Shown: positions 1 through 7,737 of the stretch, one piece after another
Layout of the letters: every line of letters starts with the position of its first letter
Position numbering within the stretch: the stretch's first letter is position 1
Source: a virus
DNA length: 64,000 nucleotides
Direction: 5' to 3' (one strand)
IMG/VR virus record: IMGVR_UViG_3300042453_005121
Location: 86,763-150,762 of that record
Translations under genes and position numbers: made by a program
The notes under the pieces: model-generated
Database searches by the model: none
Told to the model about the DNA's origin: nothing
Seen by the model: only the letters and a program-made list of their open reading frames with translations

Positions 1-520
1 TGATCTGAAGGAATTCCTCTATGTCCGAGTGCTCTATGGGCATGTAGGCGGCGAAAGACCCTCTTCTTGCACTGCCCTGACTGATCACCTCGGCGACCTT
101 GTCGAATATCTCCATGAAGTGGACGGCGCCGCTGCTCTCCCCACCCACGCTGATCTTGGTGCCTCGAGGGCGGAGGTCTCCGAAGAAACCACTCGTGCCT
201 CCCCCCATCTTACTCATGATTCCTACCTCGGCAGACTTTGTCAGTATGGCCTCCATGTTGTCGGAAATGAAACTTCCGAAGCAACTGACGGGCAGGCCTC
301 GCTTGTTGCCGAAGTTGGTCCAAACCGGCGTTGCTAGGGAATAGAATCCCCTGCTCATGTAGTTTTCAAACTTGTCGGCAAAACCCTTGATCTTGAGTAT
401 CTTCTCGGCGTTTTCTGCTATCTGCCTGATTCTCTGCTCTGGCGTCGTGTCCGGCTCCAAATAGCCTCTCTCAAGAAAGAGACGGCTGTGGGAGTTTAGC
501 CAGTAATATTCTTTGGTCAT
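1..520 (-). CDS. nrdA: Ribonucleotide reductase class I alpha subunit, N-terminal part (runs off the window)
   Basis: This is the first ~173 residues of the large catalytic subunit that reduces ribonucleotides to deoxyribonucleotides. The translation has the family's first active-site region (GLPVSCFGSF), a glycine-rich MGGGTSGFF stretch and the SARRGSFAAY segment typical of class I alpha chains. It begins almost at the catalytic domain, so no N-terminal ATP-cone is present, which implies loss of the usual dATP overall-activity switch. The ATG at 518-520 fits the start of homology. It lies downstream of nrdB in the same minus-strand operon. The 3' end lies outside the window. Confidence 0.93.
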   Translation of the reverse strand, partial: MTKEYYWLNSHSRLFLERGYLEPDTTPEQRIRQIAENAEKILKIKGFADKFENYMSRGFYSLATPVWTNFGNKRGLPVSCFGSFISDNMEAILTKSAEVGIMSKMGGGTSGFFGDLRPRGTKISVGGESSGAVHFMEIFDKVAEVISQGSARRGSFAAYMPIEHSDIEEFLQI

Positions 521-562
521 TTTTGTCTTTCTGGGTTGGTTTTCTACTAGAGTACAGGCGGA

Positions 563-1534
563 TCAAAACAACTCTTCGGCGGCGAAACTTTTTGAACGCT
601 TTGAATACTCCACAGGTCTTGAATGAAAAAAATCTGATTGATTATTTCCCAAAACCTGCTCGTCAAACCACGTTGTTTTTGAGATTAATTCTTTGTTTAC
701 GTCAAATATTTTCTTGAATCCTATTTCTTTGAGAGACTCGTTCATTCTGTTTTTGACAAATTCCTTGAGAATTTCAGAATTAAGTTTCTCCTCGCCGTAC
801 CCATTGACAATCCACTCTATGATTTGGAGTTCATATTTGACTGCCTCGTTGGCCTCGTGAATGATCTTCTCCTTGAGTTCTTCATCAAAGAGTTCGGGGT
901 GCTCCTTCTTGATCACGTTGATTATTTTCATCCCGATCATCGCGTGGAGATTTTCTTCTCGGCTCGTGTATTCAACTTGCTTGTTCGTGTCTTTGAGAAC
1001 ATTCTTGTACCTTCCGAACCAGCTTATTGTATAGAACTGGGAGAAGAGGGCGATGTTTTCCACGAAAAGCGTGAAGAGTATCAGCGAGTAAATGAACTGT
1101 TTCTTGTTGTCCGCATGGAACTTGTGAAGATGCTTCCTGAGGTAGTTGACCCTACCCTTTATGATATCCAATTCTAGTATTTCGTCAAACGCATCATCTA
1201 TGCCGAGCACTTCAAGAAGACGTTCGTAGGCGTCGCCGTGGATGACCTCCGTGTTCGCCATGACGTATCCCATGTCGTTGATGCTCGGGTGGGGGAGGTT
1301 GTCGCCGAGTTTGGCCCAAAACTTCTTTACGCTGATCTCTAGTTGTCCGATCGTAGCGAGAGCACGGGTCATTATCTGCTGCTCCTGCTCTGTGAGAGAC
1401 ACCCTGAAGTCTTGAATGTCGCTTGAGAAACTGAATTCCTTGTCGGTCCAGAAACCATTGTGCATGGCCTCTATGAAATCTTGGGTCCACGGATATCGGT
1501 CAGGCTTCCTGCTAATCTGTTCTTCAAAAATCAT
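563..1534 (-). CDS. nrdB: Ribonucleotide reductase class I beta (R2) subunit
   Basis: This 323-residue protein is the dimetal/radical-generating small subunit partnering NrdA. Visible ligands are E96 and H99 (EVIH), E159 (FVEN), and E194 and H197 (EENLH). The radical tyrosine is probably Y103, seven residues after E96, as in E. coli. The first ligand, Asp in most R2 proteins, appears to be Glu66 (GQLEIS), a substitution known from class Ic proteins such as the chlamydial one, although those lack the tyrosine. The acidic C-terminal tail (EELF) is the usual NrdA-binding end. A purine-rich AAGGAA precedes the ATG. Confidence 0.95.
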   Translation of the reverse strand: MIFEEQISRKPDRYPWTQDFIEAMHNGFWTDKEFSFSSDIQDFRVSLTEQEQQIMTRALATIGQLEISVKKFWAKLGDNLPHPSINDMGYVMANTEVIHGDAYERLLEVLGIDDAFDEILELDIIKGRVNYLRKHLHKFHADNKKQFIYSLILFTLFVENIALFSQFYTISWFGRYKNVLKDTNKQVEYTSREENLHAMIGMKIINVIKKEHPELFDEELKEKIIHEANEAVKYELQIIEWIVNGYGEEKLNSEILKEFVKNRMNESLKEIGFKKIFDVNKELISKTTWFDEQVLGNNQSDFFHSRPVEYSKRSKSFAAEELF

Positions 1535-1605
1535 TTTTTGTTTTCCTTATTGTAATAAACGACGAGGTATCTAAGATTGTTAATCAAAATTTTGCATCCG
1601 ATTGA

Positions 1606-2460
1606 TTAATAATAATTTTTTCTGCTACTTATGGCCGTGGAAACAAGTTCCCAAGCTCTTCTGCACGCATTTTCAAATGTGAATTTTTCAGAACAAAATT
1701 TCAAAAGTCTAGCGGCCATGTCGTTCAGCAATTCTTGATTGTTGTCCGCCCACTCGTATTTTTCAAATATATCGCCCATGTCGTGTCTCACCGGCACATG
1801 TAGATTTTGCTCCAAAATGAGCGTGTCGCTCCAGGCCAGAATTGGTCGTTCTGCTATAAACAGTGGCCTGTTGCAGAAAGGCAGCATTTTCAATCTCCCA
1901 CTACATCCTGTTCCAGAAAGGTCAATAAGATATTTGTAGCCGCAGAAGTCTTTCATGGGAGTGAATTTAGTGGGGGTTCTGCCGTGGTTCGTCCACCACA
2001 TTGAATCTCCAGCGAATTTGTCGGGATGAGTCTTGCAGAGTTCCACGTATTTGATTCTCTGGGGGACTCCTTGCAGGTTGCCCTTCCAGAACATTCTTTG
2101 ATCCTTGATGTTCTTCGGATCATTGTTTTCAACTATTTCGCGAATGAAACTATCAAAATTCACGAGGCCTATGTGCCACCAGTTTCCGAATATGTAATCA
2201 GGAAACAACTTTTGGTCTCTACCGAAAGAAGAAGTGTCAAACTCAATGAAATTAGACGCGTTCTCTTTTGGACTATCCTTAGTGGGTCCGTCGGCCGTAT
2301 TTATTCTTATGGTATAAGTCTGGTTCAATTCGCCCGACTCTTGGAGCATCTCAAAAACCCTGGTCATTATTTTGAGAAGACCTGCGTTTCTGCACTCCCA
2401 CATAGACTTGGTCATGAAGGAAAGGCTGTCGGGCGATATTGAAAATTCAACGTAGTTCAT
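1606..2460 (-). CDS. GT90 (CAP10/Rumi-like) glycosyltransferase
   Basis: The 284-residue product has the CAP10-family core: a K-Y-L-I-D-L-S-G-T block followed by a basic GRLKMLPF stretch (about residues 175-195), then a VPVRHDMGD segment and a C-terminal helix with E-rich ends. In this family the conserved G-T...R region binds the sugar donor. GT90 enzymes transfer xylose, glucose or related sugars. Here the acceptor is unknown and is probably a phage or host surface glycan. Its ATG overlaps the gp46 stop by four bases (ATGA), so it is translationally coupled within a recombination/nucleotide operon, an odd place for a sugar enzyme. Confidence 0.75.
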   Translation of the reverse strand: MNYVEFSISPDSLSFMTKSMWECRNAGLLKIMTRVFEMLQESGELNQTYTIRINTADGPTKDSPKENASNFIEFDTSSFGRDQKLFPDYIFGNWWHIGLVNFDSFIREIVENNDPKNIKDQRMFWKGNLQGVPQRIKYVELCKTHPDKFAGDSMWWTNHGRTPTKFTPMKDFCGYKYLIDLSGTGCSGRLKMLPFCNRPLFIAERPILAWSDTLILEQNLHVPVRHDMGDIFEKYEWADNNQELLNDMAARLLKFCSEKFTFENACRRAWELVSTAISSRKNYY

Positions 2461-4466
2461 TTCTTGTCCTTCATGGTTGTGAATCCTTTTCTCTTTTCAA
2501 GACTTATCAATTCACACCCATCCAGCATTTCAAGTAGATTTTGATCGTGCGTTGTTATGAACACTTGTCTATCTTTAGCAAGCTCCGAGATCATATTGTA
2601 TACCCCAACCACCCCAATTTGGTCAATGTTGGTTGTGACCTCGTCCAAGAAAACTAGACTTGGACACATGCCTGAATTCAACATCATGACGTGAGCGAAC
2701 GCTTGGGACACGGCCAAGTTCAATCTTCTTCTTTCTCCGCCGCTCATCGCATAATAAACGAATGGGTCGCCATCACTAGGGCTTCGTTGTATCTTCTCCT
2801 CCAGCTCATTGTCGAATTCCAATTTTATTTTACCATCTATCAAAAACTGAAGCCAGTAGGAGACCCTAGAATTTAATGCCGGTATGATTCCTTCTATCAC
2901 GAACTTTCTTATTCCTGTGTCGCCGAAAGCGGTTGTCCAGAACTCGTAATAGGGAAGTTCCTTTTCAAGCGAATCCAGCTCTAGTCCTTTGTTCTCAAAT
3001 TCCTCCAACTTGGATTTGATCTCCGAAGAAAGGGAATCAATCATTGGCCTGAAAGGGGTCTGACCCTCCAATTCTGATTTCTTTGACTCGGCCTGCTCCT
3101 TCAATCCATCAATCTGCTGTTCAAGGAGTTTGTTCTTAACATCATCAGATTGGGGCTTTTCAATCTTGTTGAGTTCCGAGAGTTCTTTTCTTTTTTCCGA
3201 AAGTTCTCTTGAAGTCTTGAGCATATTGTTCTTGGCAGAATCCAGGCCGACCGATATCTTGGACAGAGTCTCGTTCAAATCCTTAAGCCGGCTCTCTGAT
3301 TTTATTTTTTCGGCTCGCTCCGAATCGCACTTCTCCTTCGTCTCCTTCGTCTTGGCGAGCAGTTGTTTTGTGTATTTTCCGTAATTATCTTTTGAGACAG
3401 TGCCAAAGCATAGTTTGCATGTGGCGCCTTCGTTCTTTTCAAGTCTGGAGATTTCTTTTTCATCGTCAGAAATCTGGACTTCCAGGCCCTTTATCAAAGA
3501 CTCAGACTTAGATATCAATATTTGAAGTTCATTCTGCTTTTGTTTGTTTGAAGAAAACTTCTCTTGAGCCAGATCAAGAATCTCCTGTATCTTTATCTGT
3601 TTGCCTTCTGATTCTGGTATTTCGTTATTGAGTTCGGCTATTCTTTCTTGGGCTGATCTATATCTTGAGGACTCCGCTCCGTCCGAGGTAGATTCAAGTT
3701 GTGATTTTATTTCTTTAATTCTAGCGATTAGGTCCTTGAGTTCTCCCTTTCTCTGTTCTGTCCATTTTTCCTCTTGTTCAATCGCCATCTTGAGTCTTGA
3801 ACGCGAAACTTCCAACTCTTGTCTGGCGGTTTCGTGGGATTGTTGGGCGAGTTTTATGGCATCCTTTTTGTCTTTCCTGAGGTTTTTTGCCCTTTCGGCG
3901 AAGTTCTTGTATTTGTCCAAGGAAAGAAGATTTTCAACTATCTCTCGCTTGCTCGCCGCATCGCATTCAAGAAAGCTGCCAGTGTTGTTATCGGTGAATA
4001 CGACAACGTTCACGAAAGTTTCGTAGTTGAGGCCGAGTTTATCTTCGAGTAACTTTTGAGTCGCCGGCTGTCCTCCGAGGCTTATTTCAGTGCTGTCGTC
4101 CCACGTCCCTTCTGCGCTCTCCCATAATCTCAGGGAATCGGGCTTTCTGGTTCTTACCGCCCTGAAGTTCCCCCACCTTACCTCCGTCTTGAGACCCTTT
4201 CCGATTTGATTATTTATAACGTCCTTGTGATTGACTTTTTTGGGGTGTTTTATAGTCTTGCCGAAAAGGGTGTAGACTATGATTTCTGGGATGCTGCTTT
4301 TTCCAACTCCGTTGCTTGCGACCCTTGAGTCGCTGTCCACGACGTCAAAATTGCTTCCCCTGACGAGGACTATGTTCCCGTAATTGGAGAAATCCAACTC
4401 AAAGCCTTCGGGGCCGAAGCAAAGAAAATTCTGGGCTTGGACGTACTTGATGTCAAGACTTTTCAC
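2457..4466 (-). CDS. 46: Recombination nuclease ATPase subunit, Rad50/SbcC-like (T4 gp46)
   Basis: This 669-residue SMC-type ATPase forms, with gp47, the Mre11-Rad50-like complex that resects DNA ends. Walker A is NGVGKSS (residues 52-58). A long coiled coil is interrupted at the apex by a CKLC zinc hook near residue 350. The ABC signature MSGGERRR lies near 570 and Walker B (LVFLDE) near 605, with an ITTHD switch histidine after it. The start is GTG, overlapping the gp47 stop (GTGA). Length and order match T4 gp46. Confidence 0.96.
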   Translation of the reverse strand: MKSLDIKYVQAQNFLCFGPEGFELDFSNYGNIVLVRGSNFDVVDSDSRVASNGVGKSSIPEIIVYTLFGKTIKHPKKVNHKDVINNQIGKGLKTEVRWGNFRAVRTRKPDSLRLWESAEGTWDDSTEISLGGQPATQKLLEDKLGLNYETFVNVVVFTDNNTGSFLECDAASKREIVENLLSLDKYKNFAERAKNLRKDKKDAIKLAQQSHETARQELEVSRSRLKMAIEQEEKWTEQRKGELKDLIARIKEIKSQLESTSDGAESSRYRSAQERIAELNNEIPESEGKQIKIQEILDLAQEKFSSNKQKQNELQILISKSESLIKGLEVQISDDEKEISRLEKNEGATCKLCFGTVSKDNYGKYTKQLLAKTKETKEKCDSERAEKIKSESRLKDLNETLSKISVGLDSAKNNMLKTSRELSEKRKELSELNKIEKPQSDDVKNKLLEQQIDGLKEQAESKKSELEGQTPFRPMIDSLSSEIKSKLEEFENKGLELDSLEKELPYYEFWTTAFGDTGIRKFVIEGIIPALNSRVSYWLQFLIDGKIKLEFDNELEEKIQRSPSDGDPFVYYAMSGGERRRLNLAVSQAFAHVMMLNSGMCPSLVFLDEVTTNIDQIGVVGVYNMISELAKDRQVFITTHDQNLLEMLDGCELISLEKRKGFTTMKDKK

Positions 4467-5548
4467 GATTCAACTCTCTGGCATATTTCTGAGCCTATCT
4501 TGATGAGGAATTTTTTGTCTAAACCCTCTACGTTAGCCTGCTCCACATAACGCTCCAGCATCTCTTCCTCCTTGTAGAGTATGGCTTTTGCGTCCTTGAT
4601 CATATGATCTTCTTTTTTTTGCGATTGCTTGATTTCAAGCGTGGCGACCTTGGAACCTTCGGTGAGCCGTTGGCGGATGTCGGACATCTGCTTGTCTGCT
4701 AGGTCACTGACTTCAAGCCGAACGAACTGTCCTTCAAGTTCATGGTCGGAAATTTCATCCTCGTTCAAGATATAGTGCTTCGGACTAAAGGTGTTTTTGA
4801 CGTATTCTTTTTCGTCAGATTCCGTGTCATATATGATTAGATGCTTGTCTTGGAAGGCCTCTCCGAAGCTCAATTGCAGTGGCGATCCGACGTATTCCAC
4901 CTTCTCGTTCAATTTCTGGGCTGCGTGATAGTGACCCAGAAAAACTCTATCCCAAGAATCAAATATCTCGGGGCCGACCCTGACCATGTCTCCATCGTGC
5001 TCTATCGCCACATCACTGGTGGTGTTGTATCGCACGTTCCATATCGCGCCGTCAACGGACACATGGCCTCCGAGTATCTTTTGATTCTTTGGATTTTTGC
5101 TATTCCACTCTTGATCTATCTTTTTCAAATCCTCAATTGGATTATGTGTGTAAGGAAGCATTGCAAAAAAGAATTTTTCTTCCTTGTCAGATAGAACTTC
5201 TACGGAAGGCGAGTTCACAATTCTGACCCCCGGAAGATTTCTGAGCGGGTTGACGCTTGAGACATCCAATTTTTGGTAGTGCCACAGGTCGTGGTTTCCA
5301 AGCAAAAGAGTCAGATTTAATTCGTTTCCGCAGAGGTGTTCTTCAAATATTTCAAAAGTCTTTTGGTAGGTCAACACGTCTATTTTTTGGCGATCATGAA
5401 AGAGATCCCCCAAAAAGACTATATTTTTGATCTTTTTTTCCAATGCGGTCCTGAACGTCCAGTCAAGGGTTTGGATACAATGATCAAGCCGTTCGGCCGA
5501 TTTCTTGTGAGGGTGGATGTGAATGTCGCTGAAAATGATTATTTTCAT
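4463..5548 (-). CDS. 47: Recombination nuclease subunit, Mre11/SbcD-like (T4 gp47)
   Basis: This is a metallophosphoesterase nuclease, partner of gp46. The five phosphodiesterase motifs are present: SDIHIH (D8, H10), LGDLFHDR (D48), GNHD (84-87), GGHVS and LGHYH. I chose the ATG giving MKIIIFSDIH because family members begin one or two residues before the first beta strand; an upstream in-frame ATG at 5560 would add four residues. The stop overlaps the gp46 GTG. It is the first gene of the minus-strand operon running to nrdA. Confidence 0.95.
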   Translation of the reverse strand: MKIIIFSDIHIHPHKKSAERLDHCIQTLDWTFRTALEKKIKNIVFLGDLFHDRQKIDVLTYQKTFEIFEEHLCGNELNLTLLLGNHDLWHYQKLDVSSVNPLRNLPGVRIVNSPSVEVLSDKEEKFFFAMLPYTHNPIEDLKKIDQEWNSKNPKNQKILGGHVSVDGAIWNVRYNTTSDVAIEHDGDMVRVGPEIFDSWDRVFLGHYHAAQKLNEKVEYVGSPLQLSFGEAFQDKHLIIYDTESDEKEYVKNTFSPKHYILNEDEISDHELEGQFVRLEVSDLADKQMSDIRQRLTEGSKVATLEIKQSQKKEDHMIKDAKAILYKEEEMLERYVEQANVEGLDKKFLIKIGSEICQRVES

Positions 5549-5622
5549 GGATTTTAGCATGATCTTACCAAGACACGCCCAAGCAGTCCATAGATGTTCG
5601 TATCAATATTTTAGAATTGAAC

Positions 5623-5630
5623 AATAAATA
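5623..5630 (+). promoter_or_regulatory. Late-promoter-like box AATAAATA
   Basis: AATAAATA matches the T4/cyanophage late element (N/T)ATAAATA. It lies eight bases before the preferred ATG at 5639, so a transcript would be nearly leaderless. It is placed in the only gap between gp47 and the divergent downstream gene. Confidence 0.4.
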
Positions 5631-5638
5631 TGAATATC

Positions 5639-6388
5639 ATGAAACTAGTCATAAATTCAAATGTGAATTACGAAAAACCACTTCGCAAATTGTTTTTGTC
5701 CTTGCGTGGAGCGGGATTCAGGGATTACAAGAACATAATCGTTGTGAGGGGCCAATCAGAGTCTGACGAGGAGCCCAAAAAGGTCAAAATTTCCAAGGTT
5801 GTGAAATTGGGCATTCGTGATGAACTGACGTTAATCAACATGCGTTTGAATAACTTTGACTACACTGGGTATCATGCCCTGAATGTTTATAAAGAACACC
5901 CCCTCGTGAGTTCAGACTGGTATATGTACATTTTGGACACCGTTACGGTGAACAGCCTATTCGTGTCGTTCATCAATTCGGCATGCCCTGATCCGGATGA
6001 GTTGATGATCACCATGCGTCCTCATTCAAACATATGTGCATTTGGCAGTGAGGTGATAAAGAACTACGGAAACAATTTCGGCACGCCGTTGACAAAGGAC
6101 GAGGCAATAAGACTTGAGTTTGATTCGCCGATAGAAAAAAACGTAGCGAGCATATCAAGGTTCGGAAGAATAACTCAGATGAATACGAGATATTTGGTAG
6201 GAGAGGCCGACATATATGGAACGGGACATCCAAGAAAAAATCTTTATTACCCAGACTTCGGATTGAGCAAATGGATATTCTGGGGGAGGACTGGTGATAT
6301 CTTGGGAGACGTCCAAGAGAACAAAGTGTGGACGAGCGACGAGATCGCCAGATTCAAAAAAGAAAACAAGCCCGAATCATTTTTTTAA
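5639..6388 (+). CDS. Unknown protein, possibly glycosyltransferase-like
   Basis: The 249-residue protein has no motif I can assign with confidence. It is soluble, without signal peptide or membrane segment. The order of elements (N-terminal MKLVINSNVNYEKPL, then a hydrophobic WYMYILDT segment near residue 100 that could be a DxD-like strand) loosely recalls GT-A glycosyltransferases, and it lies among sugar genes. An earlier in-frame ATG at 5630 overlaps the AATAAATA box, so 5639 is preferred. It overlaps the convergent Pro/Gly-rich gene by 12 bases. Confidence 0.6.
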   Translation: MKLVINSNVNYEKPLRKLFLSLRGAGFRDYKNIIVVRGQSESDEEPKKVKISKVVKLGIRDELTLINMRLNNFDYTGYHALNVYKEHPLVSSDWYMYILDTVTVNSLFVSFINSACPDPDELMITMRPHSNICAFGSEVIKNYGNNFGTPLTKDEAIRLEFDSPIEKNVASISRFGRITQMNTRYLVGEADIYGTGHPRKNLYYPDFGLSKWIFWGRTGDILGDVQENKVWTSDEIARFKKENKPESFF

Positions 6389-6691
6389 CGATTTGCTCAA
6401 AGCGGTCCAGACGTCAGAACTTTTTATCTTTTGAACCGTCGTTCCGCCTGGTTGCGGCGAACTGGGATCGCCTGGGGCCGATGGCGCTCCTATGGAAGGT
6501 CCTCCCATGGGCGGTCCTCCCAAGCCCATAGGCGGACCACCGCCCCCTAAGCCTGGCGGAGGGCCGCTGCCAAATCCGGGGATGCTCGGCCCTCCCGGAG
6601 GTGGGCCTGGTGGGGGTGGTGGCTTTCCTCCACTTGGTGGAGGAGCCGGTGGAGTCGCTTCTAATATAAGGAATTGGTGAAAAGTAAGCAC
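6377..6691 (-). CDS. Small Pro/Gly-rich protein with capsid-targeting-like N terminus
   Basis: This 104-residue product starts MLTFHQFLILEA, matching the F-x-x-[FW]-L...E pattern shared by other genes here and by T4 internal head proteins (MKTYQEFIAEA). The middle (about 13-80) is a low-complexity run of Pro and Gly. The tail is basic (KIKSSDVWTALSKSLKK). The start is GTG at 6689-6691, two bases after a TATATAAT box. The GC-rich repeat also leaves the opposite strand open (6492-6680), but only this strand has the recurring N terminus and an upstream box. Function is unknown. Confidence 0.6.
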   Translation of the reverse strand: MLTFHQFLILEATPPAPPPSGGKPPPPPGPPPGGPSIPGFGSGPPPGLGGGGPPMGLGGPPMGGPSIGAPSAPGDPSSPQPGGTTVQKIKSSDVWTALSKSLKK

Positions 6692-6693
6692 GA

Positions 6694-6701
6694 ATTATAT
6701 A
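6694..6701 (-). promoter_or_regulatory. TATATAAT box
   Basis: Read on the minus strand, TATATAAT sits two bases upstream of the GTG of the Pro/Gly-rich gene. The same box precedes several other genes with the same N-terminal peptide. It is a candidate late-promoter element. Confidence 0.4.
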
Positions 6702-6744
6702 GCCCAGATAATAGATATATTTGTATGCAACAAGGAGTGTTTAA

Positions 6745-6915
6745 ATGGACGCAAAGGATTTGATGACCTTTATTGTTACCCTTTTCGTTCCGCCTCTCGG
6801 GGTGGCTCTGAAATCGGGATTCGGAACTCATTTTTGGGTGAATCTGGCTCTTACGGTGTTCGGTTTTTACATTGCGGGGATGGTTCACGGCGTTTACGTC
6901 GTGCTCAAGGACTAA
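6745..6915 (+). CDS. YqaE/Pmp3-family small membrane protein
   Basis: This 56-residue protein has two hydrophobic segments: FIVTLFVPPLGVALK and the stretch from FWVNLALTVFG to VYVVLK. The PPLGV motif in the first helix, a short loop, and the GM-x-H-x-x-Y motif in the second are diagnostic of the YqaE/Pmp3 (UPF0057) family of small membrane proteins linked to membrane potential and stress. A strong AAGGAG lies eight bases upstream of the ATG. It overlaps the stop of the convergent metalloprotease-like gene. I know of no established phage role. Confidence 0.8.
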   Translation: MDAKDLMTFIVTLFVPPLGVALKSGFGTHFWVNLALTVFGFYIAGMVHGVYVVLKD

Positions 6916-7502
6916 AAATTAATTTGCGGAATCCTTGATATCACCAAATTCCAGTTCGTCGAAACCCATTTCTTGAATGTTTCTTCGGCCTTTTTGGGGC
7001 CGACCTCATCGGTTTTGCCTTTGGTCTGAAACTCTATCTCGTGGGTTGTTTCGTGTATTATGGTGCTAGCTATTTCCAGAACGGCTTCTTTTGTGTCGCC
7101 AAACTCCCTGACTATCTTTTGTACGTTCACGTGAATCACGTCACTAGGGGCGAGCTGTCTTTCATCTATATCTGGAATGTATTGTTTTATAACTGAATTT
7201 GGTATTCTTTGTAAGTTTTGCTGTTGTGCAGCGGAATGGCCGAATTTGAACCTTATTTTATTAGAAGCGGCAGGACCTATGATTTTTTTGTTTTCTGAAG
7301 AGTTGTATAGCCCATAAACTCCGGAATATAGGGGTGCAATGGTACTTATGTTGTTCAAAAGCTTCTGTCCTGTTGATTTGGAGTACAACTGGACCAGTTT
7401 TATTGCATACTTTGCCTTGTCGTACAACTGGTCTATTCTGCTTTCCACATTTTCTGTTCCGAGGGTGGAATTCTCCCCGAGCCATGATTTGAAATGTCCC
7501 AT
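6912..7502 (-). CDS. HExxH metalloprotease-like protein with capsid-targeting-like N terminus
   Basis: This 196-residue product starts MGHFKSWLGENS, so residues 1-10 resemble the T4 capsid targeting sequence, including the [L/I]-x-E site cut by the gp21 head protease (L-G-E). A zincin motif HETTH is at 150-154, with Glu173/174 about 19-20 residues later as a possible third ligand. A longer reading frame extends 36 codons upstream, but the shared N terminus and a TATATAAT box four bases before this ATG favour 7502. It is a candidate packaged peptidase. Peptidase function rests on the motif alone. Confidence 0.7.
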   Translation of the reverse strand: MGHFKSWLGENSTLGTENVESRIDQLYDKAKYAIKLVQLYSKSTGQKLLNNISTIAPLYSGVYGLYNSSENKKIIGPAASNKIRFKFGHSAAQQQNLQRIPNSVIKQYIPDIDERQLAPSDVIHVNVQKIVREFGDTKEAVLEIASTIIHETTHEIEFQTKGKTDEVGPKKAEETFKKWVSTNWNLVISRIPQINF

Positions 7503-7506
7503 TTGA

Positions 7507-7518
7507 ATTATATATAAT
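7507..7518. promoter_or_regulatory. Palindromic bidirectional TATATAAT box
   Basis: ATTATATATAAT is a perfect 12-base palindrome midway between two divergent genes, so it offers a TATATAAT element to both strands. The minus gene begins four bases away, and the plus gene begins 12 bases away with its own GGGAG ribosome site. Confidence 0.45.
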
Positions 7519-7530
7519 CGGGAGAAAAAA

Positions 7531-7737
7531 ATGGACATTTCGTATTTTTCAATGTGGCTTTTTCCTTTGTTGTTTATTTTTTCTTTGGTTGCTATTTTTT
7601 TGCACAACAAACGAAAATCCGAGACTTTGCAGTCTCAATTCGTAGTCACAGGTTGCCTTCTAATGATTTTTTATACCGTGTGTTTTCTTTCTGGAATATG
7701 CACGATTCTTAATTTCTTATGGCGATGGGTATTATGA
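7531..7737 (+). CDS. Small two-helix membrane protein, unknown
   Basis: This 68-residue protein has two predicted transmembrane stretches (residues ~8-24 and ~38-60) joined by a basic HNKRKSE loop. GGGAG stands seven bases before the ATG, and its stop overlaps the next start (ATGA), supporting translation. No family is recognised. Size and topology would fit a holin-like or membrane-modifying protein, but nothing specific shows this. Confidence 0.6.
   Translation: MDISYFSMWLFPLLFIFSLVAIFLHNKRKSETLQSQFVVTGCLLMIFYTVCFLSGICTILNFLWRWVL

Noticed and set aside
3130-4052. Ser/Phe-rich plus-strand frames inside gp46
   Set aside because: They are antisense shadows of the coiled-coil (Glu/Lys codons read as Ser/Phe/Leu) and lack start signals.
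6492-6680. Plus-strand Gly/Pro-rich frame opposite the tagged gene
   Set aside because: A low-complexity mirror of the minus-strand gene, without start signals or a characteristic N terminus.
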